Assembly: GCA_034008185.1 (NCBI GenBank)
Contig: CM067084.1
Span: forward strand, 38,081,099 to 38,145,098
Direction: 5' to 3'
Source of the DNA: Gorsachius magnificus
Taxonomy: Eukaryota > Chordata > Aves > Pelecaniformes > Ardeidae
DNA: 64,000 bases
Shown: piece by piece, positions 12,326 through 26,484 of the stretch
How positions within the stretch are numbered: the first letter of the stretch is position 1
Layout of the letters: every line of letters starts with the position of its first letter
The notes under the pieces: model-generated
Seen by the model: only the letters and a program-made list of their open reading frames with translations
Told to the model about the DNA's origin: nothing
Database searches by the model: none
Translations under genes and position numbers: made by a program

Positions 12326-15300
12326 AGTATTAAATATTTGTTCTGCTGAGAAGGCTGGCTTTGCACTTAGTAAATCATCAGCTCTAGGATGGATCTTGAC
12401 TATTGAGTTTGATAATCTGTTTAACTGTCTTCTCCATCCTTTTTATCTCCTGTTCTTCATGCGCATGTTTAATTGACTTAATTCTTCCACTGTTTTTGAG
12501 ACAAGGAAGGATTTTGTCAAACATAGTATTTTTGTAATTTTTTGACAGTTCACTTGCAAAAAAAGAAAATTCTGCAAAAATTGCAAAAAAGGTTTTTTCC
12601 TCAGATTGTATGAAAAAGATGTTATTGATGAAAAAGTTACTTTCACTGTATTCTACAGTTTGTTTGCACAGCTCTGCTTGCCAACTTTCCTTTCCCTTTT
12701 ACTTAGACCAAAGAAGAGCGGTACAGAAATATTTCTATTTTACACGTGCAGACGTACTCTTAATCACTTCCTTTTATGTTCAGTGCTTCTTTAGTCTTGG
12801 CATCAATCAGTGCATGATCATGTATAGCCAACGCTTTCTGTCACTGCACTCTGGGTTCTTGATTTAGTGGAAACATGCCGCTGTAATTATTCCTTTGCTG
12901 TTACCCTAACTTAATAAAAGGTGTACAGAACAAAACGTATTTATAGTGGTTTTGTTAAAGTATATATGATGAAATCAACAGCATTTTGGATGAATTTTTA
13001 TCACTGAATGAAACTCATTAATGTTTAATGCCTACAGCATGTACCCAAAGAGGAGTCATCCAATAAATACATACAAGAGATACTAGCCTGACATTGCAGG
13101 AAACAATCTATCCTTCAAGTGCTTATCACACAAATACAAGGTCTTCAGATTTTCAGATTTATTCTCCTGAGGATAAAAGCTGGTTCAGGCTTCATGTTAA
13201 TTTATTCTCTCTGTAAAGATAGGCCCTCATCCAACAGTTAAGCACATAGTTAGCATTAAGTACAAGAACAGTGTCTAAATGAAGTGTTTTATTTCATTAA
13301 GGCCTTAGCTGTCATGGATGCTAAGCATTTGTATTGCTTAGGGCAGGATGTGGGTTATATCTGTATCCTGGTAGTACTTGGTCCAAACATCCGTATCTTT
13401 ATTTAGAGACTATTCAACAGTCTCCAGGTAGTAGTATTGTTTATTCCATGCTTATTTGTAATGCTGATGTGGAAATGAAATGCCCTGTGATTTACTAGTA
13501 ATTCTTCTGCTCTAAGTATAAAGTTTTTTCATACCTTTGGGAAACTTCTATCTGCTGAATCAGTAAATCTAAGAGGTTCAGGAACTACTTTTAACAAAAG
13601 TTGAGGATGTGACAGCAGAATAGTTATTATCAGCAAGAGGTAGATACTGCCTCTCAAATCTTGCGGTGTCTACAACTGAAAAGGATCCCAGCAGTGTCTA
13701 GACAAAAGCCCACAGAAATGTAGTTTCCAGTGAACATAATTCAACTCGATAATTTTTTTTCATGTGTTTCAATACATGCAGAAGTTATTTTTACTGTATA
13801 GGGATGCAACAGATATTGGAAAGTGTCATTGTGGTACAGTTCGATCCTGCCCTGTTGACTTGTTGAGAGGCTCTAGTGATGGTGTACTAGAATATACAAT
13901 TTATCCAATGGACTATTGCAGTTTTGTGACTCGTGTTTACCACATAGAAGCCGTGCTCCCATTTGGGATTTGTGCATCACTGCAGACTTTCTACAAAATA
14001 GAGAGGTGTGCTGGAATGTCTTTTATAAAGGTACAATATTGAAGAGTACTCCAATGATTGTTAGTACTGTGGACATATTTTTCTTGTAATAAATATTTTG
14101 TGGCGATTTCTCTCTCATGGCCTAAAAGGCATAGCTTTATGTGCTATGAAAGAAAGTGACATATACCTAATTATAGGCTGTTCCTCTTGACACAGAGCTT
14201 ATGTCAGTGAGTATGCCAGTTTTATATGATGAAATGCTAATTCAGCAGGAATAGAATCTTAAGGATTTCCAACTTAAGGAAAAAAGAAAAGCCCTTCCTG
14301 AGAAATACTCAGTAGCATAAGTGGGGTAAATATGCCTTCTCCCCTCACCCCATTTGCAGTATAAAAATACCTGAGTCTGGTATTACTGTACATGTTCTGA
14401 AACAGCCATCTTTTTTAAGGCTGAGGAAAAGGACATCTGGTTTTCTATTTTAATAGAAAGGTAGAACAAGAAGATTTCATTCTTAGGCTTATAGAATTTC
14501 ATTAGACTTTTGTAAGGATGATATCACCAACAAGTTTTATCTGTAGGATTCTTATTGAAGTATAGTGTAATGCAGAGTAGTATATTTTGAGTAGAATAGG
14601 ACATTAAAGTTTGAGTGCTGTATTTTTGCAAACTGCTACTCAATTTGTGCTTTTAAAAAAACCTAAACCAAAAAGACTTTAAAAGCTTCAATTTATCTCT
14701 AGACGTCTTTTTTCCCCCCTGTATTCTGATAACTTGCTTTATTTCCAGAGTCTTGCTTACCTGTCTTGAACAAAATGTGTATAGATTTCCTAGATGCAGT
14801 ATTGCATCAATGACCACTTAAAAATCACATGATTTCAGAAAACTTTTAATTTTTTACACAGAGAAAAGACCAGCTTTATTAATTACATTGCTCTCCATTG
14901 ATTGGTTGATTCATCTGGTCTGTTTTTTTAATTTTATCCTAACTTTGATAAACTGCTGTAATTACAACTAATGCCTTAATCAGATTGGATTGAGTTACTA
15001 CTTGGACCATTAAAGAAACTGTCTCGATGCAGAATGTCCTATAATTATGCCTTCTATGCAATGGGAGATTAATTGGTATTCGTAAGCTATCAACGAGCAG
15101 TGACCTATGTCTCAGATTTCTAGGACTGAAATGATACTTCATCTTATCAAGAGCTGTTTATTTCTAACAAAAGGTGTGATTAAATTATTCAGCTCCTTAT
15201 AGTCTTTACTTATAAAAGGGAGAATCTTTTAACTATTTTTAAAATTTATCCAAAAATTTAAATTTTTTAATACCTCATCTCTACTGTTATGTACTGCAGC

Positions 15301-18300
15301 TTTACCCTTCTTTTTAGAGGAAGCCATGATGTTCACTGGGTCGTACTATTTCATGTAGTCAGTCTTCTTGCTGCCTTGCTTGGGTACTAGAAGAAAGCTT
15401 TTTAAACAATATCCAGTATTTCAGTGTAATTCCAGTTTCCTGAGAAGTGTAAACCATTTGAAATATACTGGTTTATCAATATATGCAATAAATAAAGAGG
15501 AACTGTTAATCTCATCTTGGCTCCTCTGTGCTCTTAACGCACTGTGCTTCTGTATTCCCTTCACTACTGTTGATAAATTAAGTGTACTTTTCATTTCTTA
15601 GCGTGGAAATGTTTTGGCCAACTTTTAGTGATCCCATTTCTCTTTCCTAATCTTAATTGTATCTTGCTTCTTTCCATGTTATTGCTTCTTTTTTCAAATC
15701 TAGGGCCTCAGAACAAATTGATTAATACGAACTGCAGTGTTTCCTCTCTTCTCATTTCTCCTGCAAGTTAGATGTGGCTGTTGCCATCACTTTCTTCTGT
15801 TTTGGATACAATTCCACAGTGTGTCTTTGCTAGCTTCCTATGTCTGGAGCTGTGCCTGAATGAGATGTTTCCAAGCATAGCTTTCTCACCTACTCTTAAA
15901 TCTTTCTTTCCAGTATTTTTGGCTACATTTTCCATTTGGATCACTGATTAAGGTCCTGTAAAGAAACCTCACTCTCAAGGAATCTTTTCTTTCGGTGTTT
16001 CTTGATCAGTCGTCTTCTTCCTTACCTTCTTTGGTACGATGACCAGGGTTGGGTGTTACTTGTGTGTCAGTGTTGAATTCTTCAGGCATTGGTGGAATGA
16101 GGAATCATTTTGAACTAGTTGTTTTGTTGTGCAGATACTCGCATGTTGCTCATCTGGCCTGGAATGAAGCAGACACCTTTGGGTCACAGTGACTTCTGAG
16201 CAACATGTGATACCACCGTTATAAATGAACTACAAAAATTTTGTGCCTGTAAGAAAAAAGCAATTAAAAGTAGTTAAAGCTCAGTGAACAAGTGAAGGAT
16301 GTGTAAGTAGTGCTTTGCTTTGTGTTTTGAGTAGATAGCAATGAAAAGGAAACAGAAGGCAGTCCTGCTGCTTCTTGTGTAATCAGAACTAGGTAAGAGC
16401 CAGTTCTGAAGCTGCTGGGGTTTTGGTATCTCAGAAGAAGTTAAACAAAGACAGTGTGTTTAAAAAACAAATAAACAAAACCCCTAACCATTACTTATGA
16501 CTACTGTACTCTATCTAATAAGAAATATTAATGAGTGTTTTAATGAGTGAACAAAGCAAATAGAGTAGAAAGGTCAATGATTAATCAATCAAGATTGAAT
16601 TGTTTGCAAGGGTCAGATGGCTACTTGAAAGGCCAGCTTCATAAAGGAGGGTAGATTGTGTCTGGGGGCTAGGACAAGACTGCTGGAGAGAGATTAAAAG
16701 GAGGCAGAGAATTATTAACCTGTTAAAAATCCCACTCAAAACACTGAAATCAGGAAGACTGCGTGACTAATACAGTCCTTACAGGATGCGAATGAGATGG
16801 AAGGATAGGGAACTGTGGTGTGATGTGGCTGATAAGATAAAAATCTTTAATACTGCACCCAAACACACACACACAAGATGAAACCCCTATTTTTGGTAGG
16901 AGAACTGATCACTATCTATAGAGTTTTGAGTTCAGAGTAAGTAAGAAGTCTGGCTTTATGGTGAGAAAAATAGATAATATTTCTGCCACAAATGTGGCAT
17001 ATACAGAATACACAATGAAAAATAATTTATTAGGCCTTTCTATGCAAAGATACTTTGTATTTCTCAAGTGTTGGCTTCTGTGTTCATCCAAATTTACACA
17101 GCAAAACCCATGATCCTTAAATCCAAAGCAGAGGGTTCAGTAAATGTCTGTTCATCCCAGAATTCTGGCACTTGAATCTTCTGACAAAATTACAGCTGTA
17201 CAAGTGGGAGGATAGCCATTCAATTAATAATGTTGTTGACTTAGCAGACTCATACAGGTGAGTAGGGCTTGCCTGCACTTACATTTTCAGAGCTGGCAAG
17301 AAGACTGAGGATTTTACTGTGCTTCAGAATTTCAATTTGTATAATCTCAGCATCTGACTTTTAAGGTCAAGTTGTAGCATTAAGATGATATGCTTTTGGA
17401 TCCTGAGGGACTTGAAGGCACCCATCTCTGAAATGTGCTGTACTCCATACCAGTTTGAGATGGGGTGGAGACATAGGGACCCCTGGGGAGCCATTGTAAT
17501 TGCTAGCTTGGAACATTCTCTCTTTTGCATCCTGCTCATCTTTGGGCGCTTTGCCAACTGCAAATTAGGAATCAATGTTTCAGTCTTCCGTCTAATTCTT
17601 TTCCTTGCCTGCATTCACACATGTGGAGTCATTTAGTTATTTTCAGTAGCCTTGAATCATAGCACCCTTGAAAGTTGATGTGTTTCTGTAGGTATTTCTG
17701 TGTGCAGACAGGGAAGGACACTAATATTGAGGTAAAGTTTCCCCCCAGCTGATGCCTGCTAACAGACTCTGTGACAGCACTCATTGTCTTGGAAATCCAA
17801 AAGAGCAATTTATCTTAAACTGCCATTACTGTGGTTTGTATTTATAAAAGCTAAGGTGTATGAGATACCGAGGTGTAAGAAATTGTGATATTTTACGCTC
17901 CTCAATAATAGGAGGAATGGTGTTCAAAACCAAAGATCTGTCAGTGAAATATAATACAGACGGTTCTTTTATGGGTTAGAAATGGACAAATTATATTGGG
18001 AAACAATTCACTTGATAATACAGGAAATAACATAGTTTTGTTTCTGTTGTGCTTTTTAACCCCTTCTTTTGCTGTGAAACAAAAAAAAGGAAAAGAATAC
18101 AAATTGTAGCTGTGTGAGGCAGTAAATTATTTGAGTTTCACCAAATTTTAAAATAATTGTTCTTTGAAAGCAAAATACACTCTCTAAGCATTTAGTAATG
18201 GTGAGAGTATCTTTTTCCTTCATCTCAAATGCCTGAGCCTTGACAGTTCATTTTCTTTCCTCCTTTCCAGTTGTTACAATATTAAGCAAATATCATTGCA

Positions 18301-20878
18301 GATATGGCCATGCATTTAAGTGACCCAACAAGGATAGCTATGTTTTCAGGTCTGAAAAACTTTTACTTTGCTTACTCTTAAATTTCTCAGTATGGAGGAA
18401 AGACAGTGGCATTAGGTATGTGTTAGAAATCGTCAGTCAGATATCGGAAAGAGAAAATAATGCTGCATGCATTCTTGTACATGTGAAATGAAAGTTAAGT
18501 TCTGGTCAGTGTTGAAGCAATGTAATTCCACTGTCCAAATATTTATGGAAACCAAGAAAAATGGCACTCCAGTGCATACTTTGTCTCTGAGGAACAATCT
18601 TTCATGTTACACAGAGGTCTGAGAAACTAGATGTGTTTTGTTCAAAGCAAAAATGATGGAGAAATTTGCTTTTACTTTGCACCTGCAATGCTTGCTAATA
18701 CTTTGGGGCCCCAGTATCGTAGCTTGCCCAAGTTCATTTGAAGTTCACCTGAAAACTTATTAACTTGGTGAAATTCACTTTTCTGTACAAGACCTATGCA
18801 TCTTTACTATCCTAAGAAGGAAACCTGACTGCCATGGGTATGTATACCCTCCTTTTCCCCAGCTAATTCTTAATGAAGTGCTAATTCCTAGTTTCTTAAG
18901 ATGTCAGTATCAGTCAAATTTGAAAGAAGGTTTTGGTTTAGGTGTGTATACAGAAGGGTGTATACTGGAAATTCCTAGCCCTCTGTTCCTTTCTGCTGTC
19001 AGATAATCAAAGCTTTATCTTAAGCTGCCAGTACAGAACTTGCAAGCATTATGCAGTAAAACCTGAATCCGAAATAGCTTACATGGTGTAGATGGGGAGG
19101 AATGGGGAAAGGGGATAGTAACTGCTATACAAGTGCCAAGGCTTCTGGAACGGGTTTGAGCGAACACTGAGAATGTAACAGAACGAGACCAAAATGTGGT
19201 GTGTAAGTTCCTTTAAGATCAGCAATGGGGATTTGAAGACTTTGAGAAGAACCTTTTAATCAGGGTTTGAAACTAAAACTAACATTGACGTGCTCTATTA
19301 AGAGTATGAATTTCCTTGCTAATGGGAAAAGCTTTTTTAGCTTAATTTTAGAGTGAAACAAAACTTCCATTTCCTTGTCCAGGAAGTGGCTGTTGTATCA
19401 GCTCAGAAATTGTTCATTATTTGATTATGTGTCGTCTTGGTTTCAGGATCTGATCGAATGTGATTAATCCAATAACGCTATTAATTCATTGATTTAGGGA
19501 TTTGATTTAAATTACGATCATTGACAAGGATAGCTATATCACTCCTGGTTCTTATAGAAGTAAGCAGTATTTGGGCTTAAGCAGTAGGATTATTTTGCTT
19601 ATTTAGGCTTTGATAAAAATTAGCAAAATATAGAGTAGTGGTTTTTGTATTTTTTTTAGCAGTGTGAGTTTAAAGGGAGGAGGCAAATTAGTAGATGACC
19701 TGGAAGACTGTCTGGCCTGTCCACAAAGTTTAAGTGTTTGTCACTCAGAGGAGGCATTCTGCTTGGAGTGAACTTCAAACTAAATCAGCCTGTCTTGAAT
19801 TTTATAAGTAATTCTTGGTGTCAAAGCTCCTTATGGCTCACAGATTTTTAAGTAGACAGACTTTGAGAAAAATGTTAATCTAAAAAGAAAAAAAAAATCC
19901 ATGAAAATTAAAACAGTCCTTACCTTTCCTACTTGCACAGATTTAGGAGTGTATTGTCATAGGAATGGTCTGTGTTACATGGAGGAGAGCTGCTCGTCAA
20001 GACACTTGTGTATTCTGACCAGGTCTTGCTGGTTGTGGTCTTCTGAATCCCATTCATCAACATCACTTTAATTGCTGTCAAAATGACTGAAGAGATAGCA
20101 TACACTAATTATCCATATAACTGAGGTAGTACAGAGTGGTTCTTCTGAGCCATTGCAGTTGATTTTTAAGACATTCCTGGATTTAAAATAACGACATGCT
20201 GGAACTGTTCAGAAGTCACACTGTAGGCAGTATGGGATTCCTGAGGCCAGCAGTTCACAGGATTCTAAATGTAGAGTGACAAAGTATCTTTTCACATGTA
20301 GCTCCATACCACATGATGAACTGTTGGGTAGCTTGGGAGTGAGGATGCAAACACATTATGGCAGGCCTGGCTCATCCAAGTCTTAATACAGTCATCTGGC
20401 TTGTTTAAAAAAAAGTCATATCTGTACTTCCAGAGGAGCTGGCTACAAGTCAGGCTCACTAAGGAATGCAATTTTTGTGCTGACACTTCATGTAACATTG
20501 GTTTCAGAGTAACGGGTGCTAATGCTGAATATAGTCTGCATTGTTCTGATAATGACATCAGAAAAAAACACGCTGCAAATGTGTTTGTATAGCCAGAGGG
20601 AGTTGTGATTATTTCCTGTCTATCAGGAGCATATTATTAAAATAAAGCCTCTCAGTTCCAGGTCTGGTATGAATAGCTGAGCTAGCCAAATTTATGCTTC
20701 TCTCTTCATGTAATGGAAGGAGTTTTAAGACTAAGGCTACACAGTGTGAATCTGATGCAGTCTGTCTGTCTGTCTTCAGATGAGAAAAATTCAAACCTCT
20801 TTCAGAGTCATTTCACTCTGTGTGAGCTTGAATTTAGCACTGTGTCAGTGTCCATAAATCTCTTGCTTTCCGTGTTTT

Positions 20879-20893
20879 GGGGGGGGGGGGGGG
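20879..20893. repeat. Homopolymer run of 15 G
   Basis: A run of 15 consecutive G residues lies in intron 1. Such runs are prone to sequencing length error and could form G-rich secondary structure. No gene context supports a role. Confidence 0.9.
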
Positions 20894-22290
20894 AAGCCTT
20901 GCCCTGTCTCTGATTAACAAGTAAATGTAATGTTTCTAATTACTCTTCTGAAATGAGATTTTCTGTTTGAATGAACAGCTACATTTATTAAAATGTTTCA
21001 AAGTCTCTAAATAAGGTGGTTAGGATTAACCAGTGCTGTCCAGTGACAACAGGCCTTCCAGTGAGATAATGGACAGAAAAAGAATATTAATGGTCCTGAG
21101 GCAAACGTACTGAGACCTTGGATTCTTAAGGTCAGCTGTCTGTTTTTAATCACTGTGGAACACTGGAATTATGTCTTTTTAAATTGAAAAAATAATATTC
21201 TCCAAATCAATTTTACATTTTTCCCTGCTCCATCAAAATTCAACTTAGTAGTCCATAGTCAAATAGCACAGTTGATTATTCAGATTTTTGGGGGAAAGCA
21301 GTTATAATAAAGGAAATGAGAACATTTAGAAGCTGTGTTTGCGAGTACTGAAAATAAATGCACAGGCAGAGAGAGGCACATTGGGTTTTGCTACTCCTTA
21401 TAGAAGGCATTTGAAAAGACTTGACTTCCGTAAGTGAATTGTCAACTACTTGAGGACAGATCCGTTGTAATATGTTGAACTTTCTCATCCTGTGCTCAGC
21501 ATCATGCAGTACAGAATCCTAAATTAAAAACACAGAATTCTGAGTTTTATCTGAAATTACACTTTGCCCCATAGTCTTCAGGGAACTGAACTCATTAGTA
21601 GTCATAAAATGGTTATGATGTAACTTTCTGCATAGTAATTCCACAAATTTGGATGATGATACAGGTCTACAGAGCAAGCATAAAAAGTCTACAGTAACTT
21701 GTCTTTGTGTCATGAAAATTAGCCTTTGCTTAGGACTAATGCATTTGTCAGGTGATGAGAGCAACTCTTCTACACATGTAAACCCAGAACTTGGGAAGAT
21801 CTCCTGAGCTCCTGAATACTCTCCAATGATACTGAGCCATGTCCAGTCACAGTTCATCTCACAAACTGCTCTGTTTCTTTTGCAACTCCTGTTGAAAGGT
21901 TCTTAAGGCCTCTTTCGTATGCTCAGGGAAAATTTTAGCGCTTATGTGAATAGACTTACTTGTTCTACCTGACCAATGATGCAGAGCCTAATTCCTATGT
22001 CTCTTGTCCGACTTCTACATTGACACGTCTTCTCATTTTAAAATATTTATTGCAATACAAATGAATGCATAAGCCAAGTAGTCATAAAACAGCAGTAACA
22101 CCAAGCAGAGACCAGTAGTTGAGAAGTAACTGTCACAGATATCAGCTGGAGAATTCACTAGCTGTCTTTAATCAGTGGGGTTTTATGGTTACTTTCTGGG
22201 TGAAAGGAGGGTTTGATACAGTCTTTGAGAACATTGAGGATTCATGTAGGTCTGTGACAATGAGCCTAAAATGACAAGAATTTATATTAG

Positions 22291-22563
<273 letters not shown>

Positions 22564-25500
22564 TAAGTATCAGCAGTTTCTCTTATGCTTTTAAATTGGA
22601 TTTGCCTTTTGCATTTCTTTACAGTTTGCTAGCCACAGACATTGTCTAAAATTGAAAAAATAACAGCCAAGCAACAGACATCCTGAGGCAGAAGGAGCCT
22701 AGTGGTTTGCTAATAAATTCTTCTGCTGGTGAGAACGATAGCGCTAGATTTGTTTCTCCACAGAGCAAAATGTAACTAGCGAGAAAGCAGGAGAAAGATC
22801 TTATCATAATTGACAACTGTGGCACTATTTCTAGAGGCGGTGCAAATAATATCCCAAGTAAACACTGTAATTTTAGTCTTTGTACAGTAAAAATCACTAA
22901 GAGCAATATAGAAACTTGTCACATCCCACAGCATTCTCAAGTATTCAGAATGGAAGCCTTTTGAATAGAGGTAACTGCTAATGTTTCCTTTATTTTTTAA
23001 AAGAGATGTTGCAGCAATGTGAATAAAGCAATCAAAAGACACAAATTCAGTAGCTCTCCTAAATAATACAAAAGGTTTATGGAATTCAAAATTACTGCAT
23101 TCGAGATATCCTGGTTGGCTTTTGCCTCTGCATTTTTAGAGATTGCGGCTTGTATTTAAATGTCTCTGTGCAGGCATTTGTTACCTGTTTAATTACAAGG
23201 CTTTATTAGGGTAACTAACATGATCTTTTATCTATAACTTGATCAGAGATGAAGTCTAATTCCATGTGTAATCTTTATCATTGTTCTTTCTGACACTGAT
23301 GTTTGTTACCTTACAGTTGGAGGCAGTGGTAAAGTAACAGGTTCCTTTAATCTAGGGGCAAGTGGAATTCCATGGATCATTGGCATTGCTGCTATGATTG
23401 ACAGTGTAACGGCAATTAGCAACACATCCTTAGGTCTTAGTCTGTTACTTCCAGTGTTTGGACTTGTGTGGCCTCAAAGTATACTAAAGATTGATCTAAA
23501 TGATTGAGTACTTTATTTGCAATCTTAAACAGAAAAGGGTTAAAGGTTAGTTTAAAATCAGCTTTGGGAAAGAAACATACTTTGAGTACTATTAATGTTC
23601 ATTCTGCACTATTTGTCCACTTCCATATCTAGCAATACATGTTTTTTCTTCTGACTTAGTAACCTCTATTCATTTTAGAGGAAAATCAGATTTTGTTGAA
23701 CCTCTCTGCAACTGAATTTCTGTAATGAACAATTATGAGCAGCAAAAAACATAGAAATTAAGCTAAATAAAATCAATAACACCCTGTGAACTTGTCTTTC
23801 ATACTAAGACTTGAGAGGCAAAAATTAAGAATTAAGGAAAGAAAATCAAATCACAAGACAAGTAAGTTCAAGTGAAAGTTAACACAAGTCCCCTGAAATG
23901 GCTGAGCACCATGGAGAGGCCATAAAAGGCCTTTTACAGTTTGATGATACAGATGTAGAAGTATTTTTGCTTAGTATGTGTTGCATTGTAATCTACCTAT
24001 CATGAGGTATAATTTACCAGAAATACATCAACAAACTATGAGCAAAGCATGAAGAATCGATGGTGAAGTGATAAAGTAATGAAAAAAATTGAGATAAATA
24101 TATGTAGTAAATCTTCAGTTGTCTAAGTTTCTACTTGCATAATAATAGAAATTATACAGTAATAATATGTTTACTATGTAAACTTAAATACTGTAATTTT
24201 CTACTGTAGAAACTTAAACTATTTAGAAACTATAGATTTTTTGGTGGATATAGGGTTACATCTAGAAAAAGTAGACTGAGGGGAAAAAATACACTGAAAA
24301 ACTGTCTATTTGTGGAGTGCTGCTGGCTCTGGTGGGGGAGGTATTTTGCCCTGCTCATTTTGTTCTTCTGCAAGGAATAGCCATGAGGAGTGCCTCCATC
24401 AAAACAGTGGGAAAACCCTGGGTCACAGTTTCTTTTAGATCCAGTGGCTCTGTTTATACTCAATGACATTTTGTTCGAGAAGCGTAACAGATCTGGGATG
24501 CAATTCTCTCTCTTAGTGCCAGAATTAGCAGAAGTGTAGGAGCTGAAGGGGTGATTTCTGATTGTTCCCTCTACCAAGGGCAGACACAGGTAGGATAGCT
24601 CAAAGGGGTTTAGGCTCAGACTTATAGCATGCACTATTTCTGGATTTTCCTTCTGGATAGTTGTAGGTAAAGGGACACTGTTGTCTGGCTCAAGTGATGG
24701 GCTACCCAGCTACTGTAGATGGCTTTAGTGCATAGCAACATCTGGGTTTATGGAGTGATAAAGGTAGCATGTCACTGGTAAACGCTAACTACCCTTTCAG
24801 GACTGAGCTGCTGCCAGCAGTTTCAGCCAGTGGCCTGCTTCTTGGCTAGTCTAAATTTTTGCAGCTTGGCAAGTGGAATCCATGCTGTCTTCCCCACACT
24901 GGAAGAGCTGAGCTGCTGATGACTTTTCTGCTCTGTCTAGTACTTGGGCACAGAACTGTAATTCCCACATCTTGAGTCAAAGGGGCCTATTTAATAACAG
25001 ATTTTTCAATAATTTGACATCAAATCTCTCCGTACAAATCAGGTGCGAGATATGCCATGCCAAGGACTGCCTCAGCACTAACTTCAGGACCAAACTCTAC
25101 TTGCTAGCAACAGCTTCCCTCTTAACTTGGATGTGGGACCCCACGTGCCTTGCATGCTGGCTGCCTTAGTACCTTGCCAGATATACTTGGACAGGCAAAC
25201 TATCTGCAGCCCAAGTGGTAATTGCAGAGGGAGATGGAGGTGAGACATGATTTTTTCCAGGCTGCTTTGGAAGCTGGTGTTCTAGGGTTTCTAGGCAAAG
25301 CCAGAGCACTGAAATCTTTCTCATACAATTCTATAAATAGATGTCAACATAAGCAGGAGAATTTCAGTGGAAAATAATTCATGTGGTGGAACAGAAGCAG
25401 GCATGGGAAGCAGGGAATGTGGTTATAAAAGAAGTTGGGACTTGATTTCACTTGATTATTCTGAAAATTACATCAAAGACAAAATAATTTTCTTGATATG

Positions 25501-26067
25501 GAAGCATTAAAGTGAAGATATTAAGGTCTTCAGGGGATGATAATTTATTAAATTATGTGAAAAAGAGAAAGCCATATGGTGTGAGTATTAGTTATAATTG
25601 TCATTGTGCCCATGTGAAATAATTATAAACTCAGTGAGAAAGTGGTATTGGCATTTGGTATCTTTGGAAATTAATTGTGGGAGCTTTCAGTGGGATTTGT
25701 GTTAACTATGTTCACAAAATTATTTTTGCCAACAGGAAGAAAGAAAAAGCTGCTTAGAATCTCTTGAGCAGGGAATTTCCTCACTCTGCAAAAACTACTC
25801 TTAATACAAGTGTAGGCTGTTTGCTCACTGTATATCACACTAACATCTGTGAGAAAGACTATATAGGGTGCGTTTGCATAAAATTATCATGTTGTTATAG
25901 GCATAATGACAATGGGAGATAGCTGAAACAGAGCTTGTAGTTTATTAGACCAATCTGTAGTTATAAAAACTACACAGACTTTTAACCAGATGAGCTGATC
26001 TTCAATTCTGTGATAGAAACAGAAAATGTCAAAGGTAAAATGAGTTGAGAACAGTTTTCTGAGTTTA

Positions 26068-26397
26068 CAGAAGCACAGAATCGCAAGGGTTGGAAGGGGC
26101 CTCAGGAGATCATCTAGTCCAACCCCCCTGCTAAAGCAGGTTCTCCTAGAGCAGGTTGCACAGGACATCATCCAGGCGGGCTTTGAATATCTCCAGAGAA
26201 GGAGACTCCACAACCCCCCTGGGCAGTCTGTTCCAGTGCTCCATCACCCTCAGAGTAAAGAAGTTTTTCCTCATATTCAACTGAAACCTCTTATGTCTCA
26301 GTTTGTACCCATTGCCCCTTGTCCTGTCGCTGGACACCACTGCAAAGAGTCTGGCTCCGTCCTTGTGACTTCCATCCTTAAGATATTCGTATGAGTT
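26068..26397 (-). mobile_element. 5'-truncated CR1 copy, next to the large CR1
   Basis: About 330 bases match the 3' end of the neighbouring larger CR1 (26398 onward) at roughly 92 percent by eye. It starts with the CR1 tail (ACAGAATCGCAAGGGTTGGA, read on plus) and extends into the reverse-transcriptase C-terminal coding sequence, where a minus-strand frame reads [20 protein letters not shown]. It stops just inside that coding part, at the point where the tail repeat of the larger copy begins. Both copies have the same orientation, giving two CR1 tails head to tail. Confidence 0.88.
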
Positions 26398-26484
26398 ACA
26401 GAATCACAGAATCACAGAATCGCAAGGGTTGGAAGGGACCTCGGGAGATCATCTAGTCCAACCCTCCTGCTAAAGCAGGTTCTC

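Noticed and set aside
24230..24634. 134-codon minus-strand open frame in intron 2
   Set aside because: No recognisable domain, no splice or promoter context, and amino acid composition typical of chance translation. I cannot exclude an unknown repeat.
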